Assembly: GCA_038230835.1 (NCBI GenBank)
Contig: JBBRMM010000038.1
Coordinates: forward strand, 1-12,556
Source: DASUHT01 sp038230835
Lineage (GTDB): Bacteria > Actinomycetota > Thermoleophilia > Gaiellales > JAICJC01
Length of the DNA: 12,556 nt
Reading direction: 5' to 3'
The notes beneath the pieces were generated by a model, which saw only the letters and a program-made list of their open reading frames with translations, was not told where the DNA came from and ran no database searches. The number at the start of each line of letters is the position of its first letter. Position 1 is the stretch's first letter. Both the position numbers and the translations under genes were made by a program. Below are positions 12,019-12,556 of this stretch, one piece after another.

Positions 12019-12190
12019 CCCGCGCCCGTCGCTAGGCCAGCTACCTCGGCGCAGCTTGGTTGAAGGTGCTTCGCCGCCCGCTCGGCCCGGCTGGGGCTTG
12101 GCTAACGAAGGCTGGAGTCTCGTCGTGGACGATACTAGCTCGCTCCCGGCGTTCACATTGGGCACCCCTCCTGTCGCGCCCGCTCGACAA

Positions 12191-12209
12191 GGTCGCGACG
12201 TTCGCGACC
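12191..12209. repeat. 19-nt inverted repeat
   Basis: GGTCGCGA and TCGCGACC are perfect 8-nt arms around a 3-nt centre. This is more like a protein-binding operator than an RNA hairpin, but no promoter is visible beside it. Confidence 0.4.
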
Positions 12210-12411
12210 ACCGCATCGCGGTCTTGCGCCCGCTCAGCAGCGCGGTGTTTGGCCGGTTCTCAAGTGTGGTCACGGTCTCCCCCCTTACTCCAGACGCCGC
12301 CACGACGACCACAGCGTGAGTCTGCCTCGTGACATCGTTCTGGAATCCGTATCCGATCAGAGCCGTGCCTCAGGCCGAAGGTCGCGGGACAGGCGAACCG
12401 CGTCGTGATAC

Positions 12412-12434
12412 CGGCAGAGTCCAGGCCCCTGCCG
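12412..12434 (-). terminator. Hairpin after the right-edge gene
   Basis: CGGCAG and CTGCCG pair around an 11-nt loop, 13 nt past the stop of the minus-strand gene. It is a modest GC-rich stem without a U-tract. Confidence 0.35.
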
Positions 12435-12447
12435 TTCCACAGTCCTC

Positions 12448-12556
12448 CTATTCAGTATGCGGTTTTCGGCCCACCACCAGTAGGTGGGAGGTGACCCCGC
12501 GAAGCGTGGGCTCGTTCTCGACCACCCGCGCCACAGAGAGCAGGATCTCGCGCTGA
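12448..12556 (-). CDS. C-terminal end of a minus-strand gene (partial)
   Basis: Reading in from the window edge, the minus strand encodes QREILLSVARVVENEPTLRG followed by VTSHLLVVGRKPHTE and a TAG at 12450-12448. Codon use is strongly G/C at third positions and the sequence is clearly protein-like: an amphipathic helix, then a final strand SHLLVVGRKP. Endings of the type H-(L/F)-L-V-V-G-R-K-P are common in class I SAM-dependent methyltransferases, so that is a tentative guess from 35 residues only. The plus-strand frame over the same bases is a shadow. Confidence 0.6.
   Translation of the reverse strand, partial: QREILLSVARVVENEPTLRGVTSHLLVVGRKPHTE

Larger units (their letters stand above)
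12019..12447. other. Convergent intergenic region at the right end
   Basis: This 429-bp gap between the GFA gene and a minus-strand gene contains the palindrome GGTCGCGA-cgt-TCGCGACC (12191-12209) and a hairpin (12412-12434) just downstream of the minus-strand stop. Open frames on both strands lack ribosome binding sites and domain-like sequence. I see no RNA gene. Confidence 0.45.

Noticed and set aside
1..12556. CRISPR array, rRNA or complete insertion sequence
   Set aside because: No regularly spaced direct repeats, no rRNA landmarks, no transposase frame with terminal inverted repeats were seen; the hexamer array at 10525 has no spacers.

Overview
High-GC DNA of actinobacterial character: G/C-rich third codon positions, GTG and TTG starts next to AGGAGG-type ribosome binding sites, TANNNT -10 boxes, and a PE_PGRS-like glycine-rich secreted protein. 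The gene mix (GFA, DUF899, ABM, SDR, PilZ) fits a soil Actinomycetota, perhaps Thermoleophilia/Solirubrobacterales, but no marker gene here fixes the taxon.

Layout. At 1-123 (-) is the start of an exported protein that continues outside the window. At 216-302 (+) lies a relic of a tyrosine-recombinase C-terminus (DRYGHL tail). At 438-3461 (+) is a 1007-aa secreted beta-helix/glycine-loop protein, probably leaderless. Convergent to it is a secreted protein of unknown family (3873-4538, -), behind a two-gene unit encoding a 45-aa membrane microprotein and a 73-aa zinc-ribbon protein (4649-5001, -). A 760-bp stretch without a confident gene follows. Next are a 58-aa gene with a near-perfect ribosome binding site (5763-5939, +) and a chain of tiny overlapping ORFs (6021-6717, +) encoding zinc-binding modules, an acidic linker and membrane segments.

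An SDR oxidoreductase (6885-7622, -) and an ABM-fold protein (7950-8261, +) are divergent, with a good promoter for the latter. A third small zinc-ribbon ORF and a hydrophobic microprotein follow (8466-8830). A PilZ protein preceded by an ATGA-coupled 51-aa ORF occupies 9291-10204 (-). A DUF899 gene broken by two apparent 1-base deletions lies at 10652-11432 (+), then a GFA/CENP-V-type zinc protein (11596-12018, +). The C-terminus of a minus-strand gene enters from the right edge (12448-12556).

There is no single obvious operon-scale system. The most interesting signals are the ten-module glycine-rich protein, the recurring pairing of small zinc-ribbon and small membrane ORFs at three loci, a 62-bp intergenic repeat present twice, and a hairpin element present twice around one small gene. 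The two clean frameshifts in the DUF899 gene warn that single-base sequencing deletions may also explain some split small ORFs, so the microprotein reading must be tested against the raw reads.
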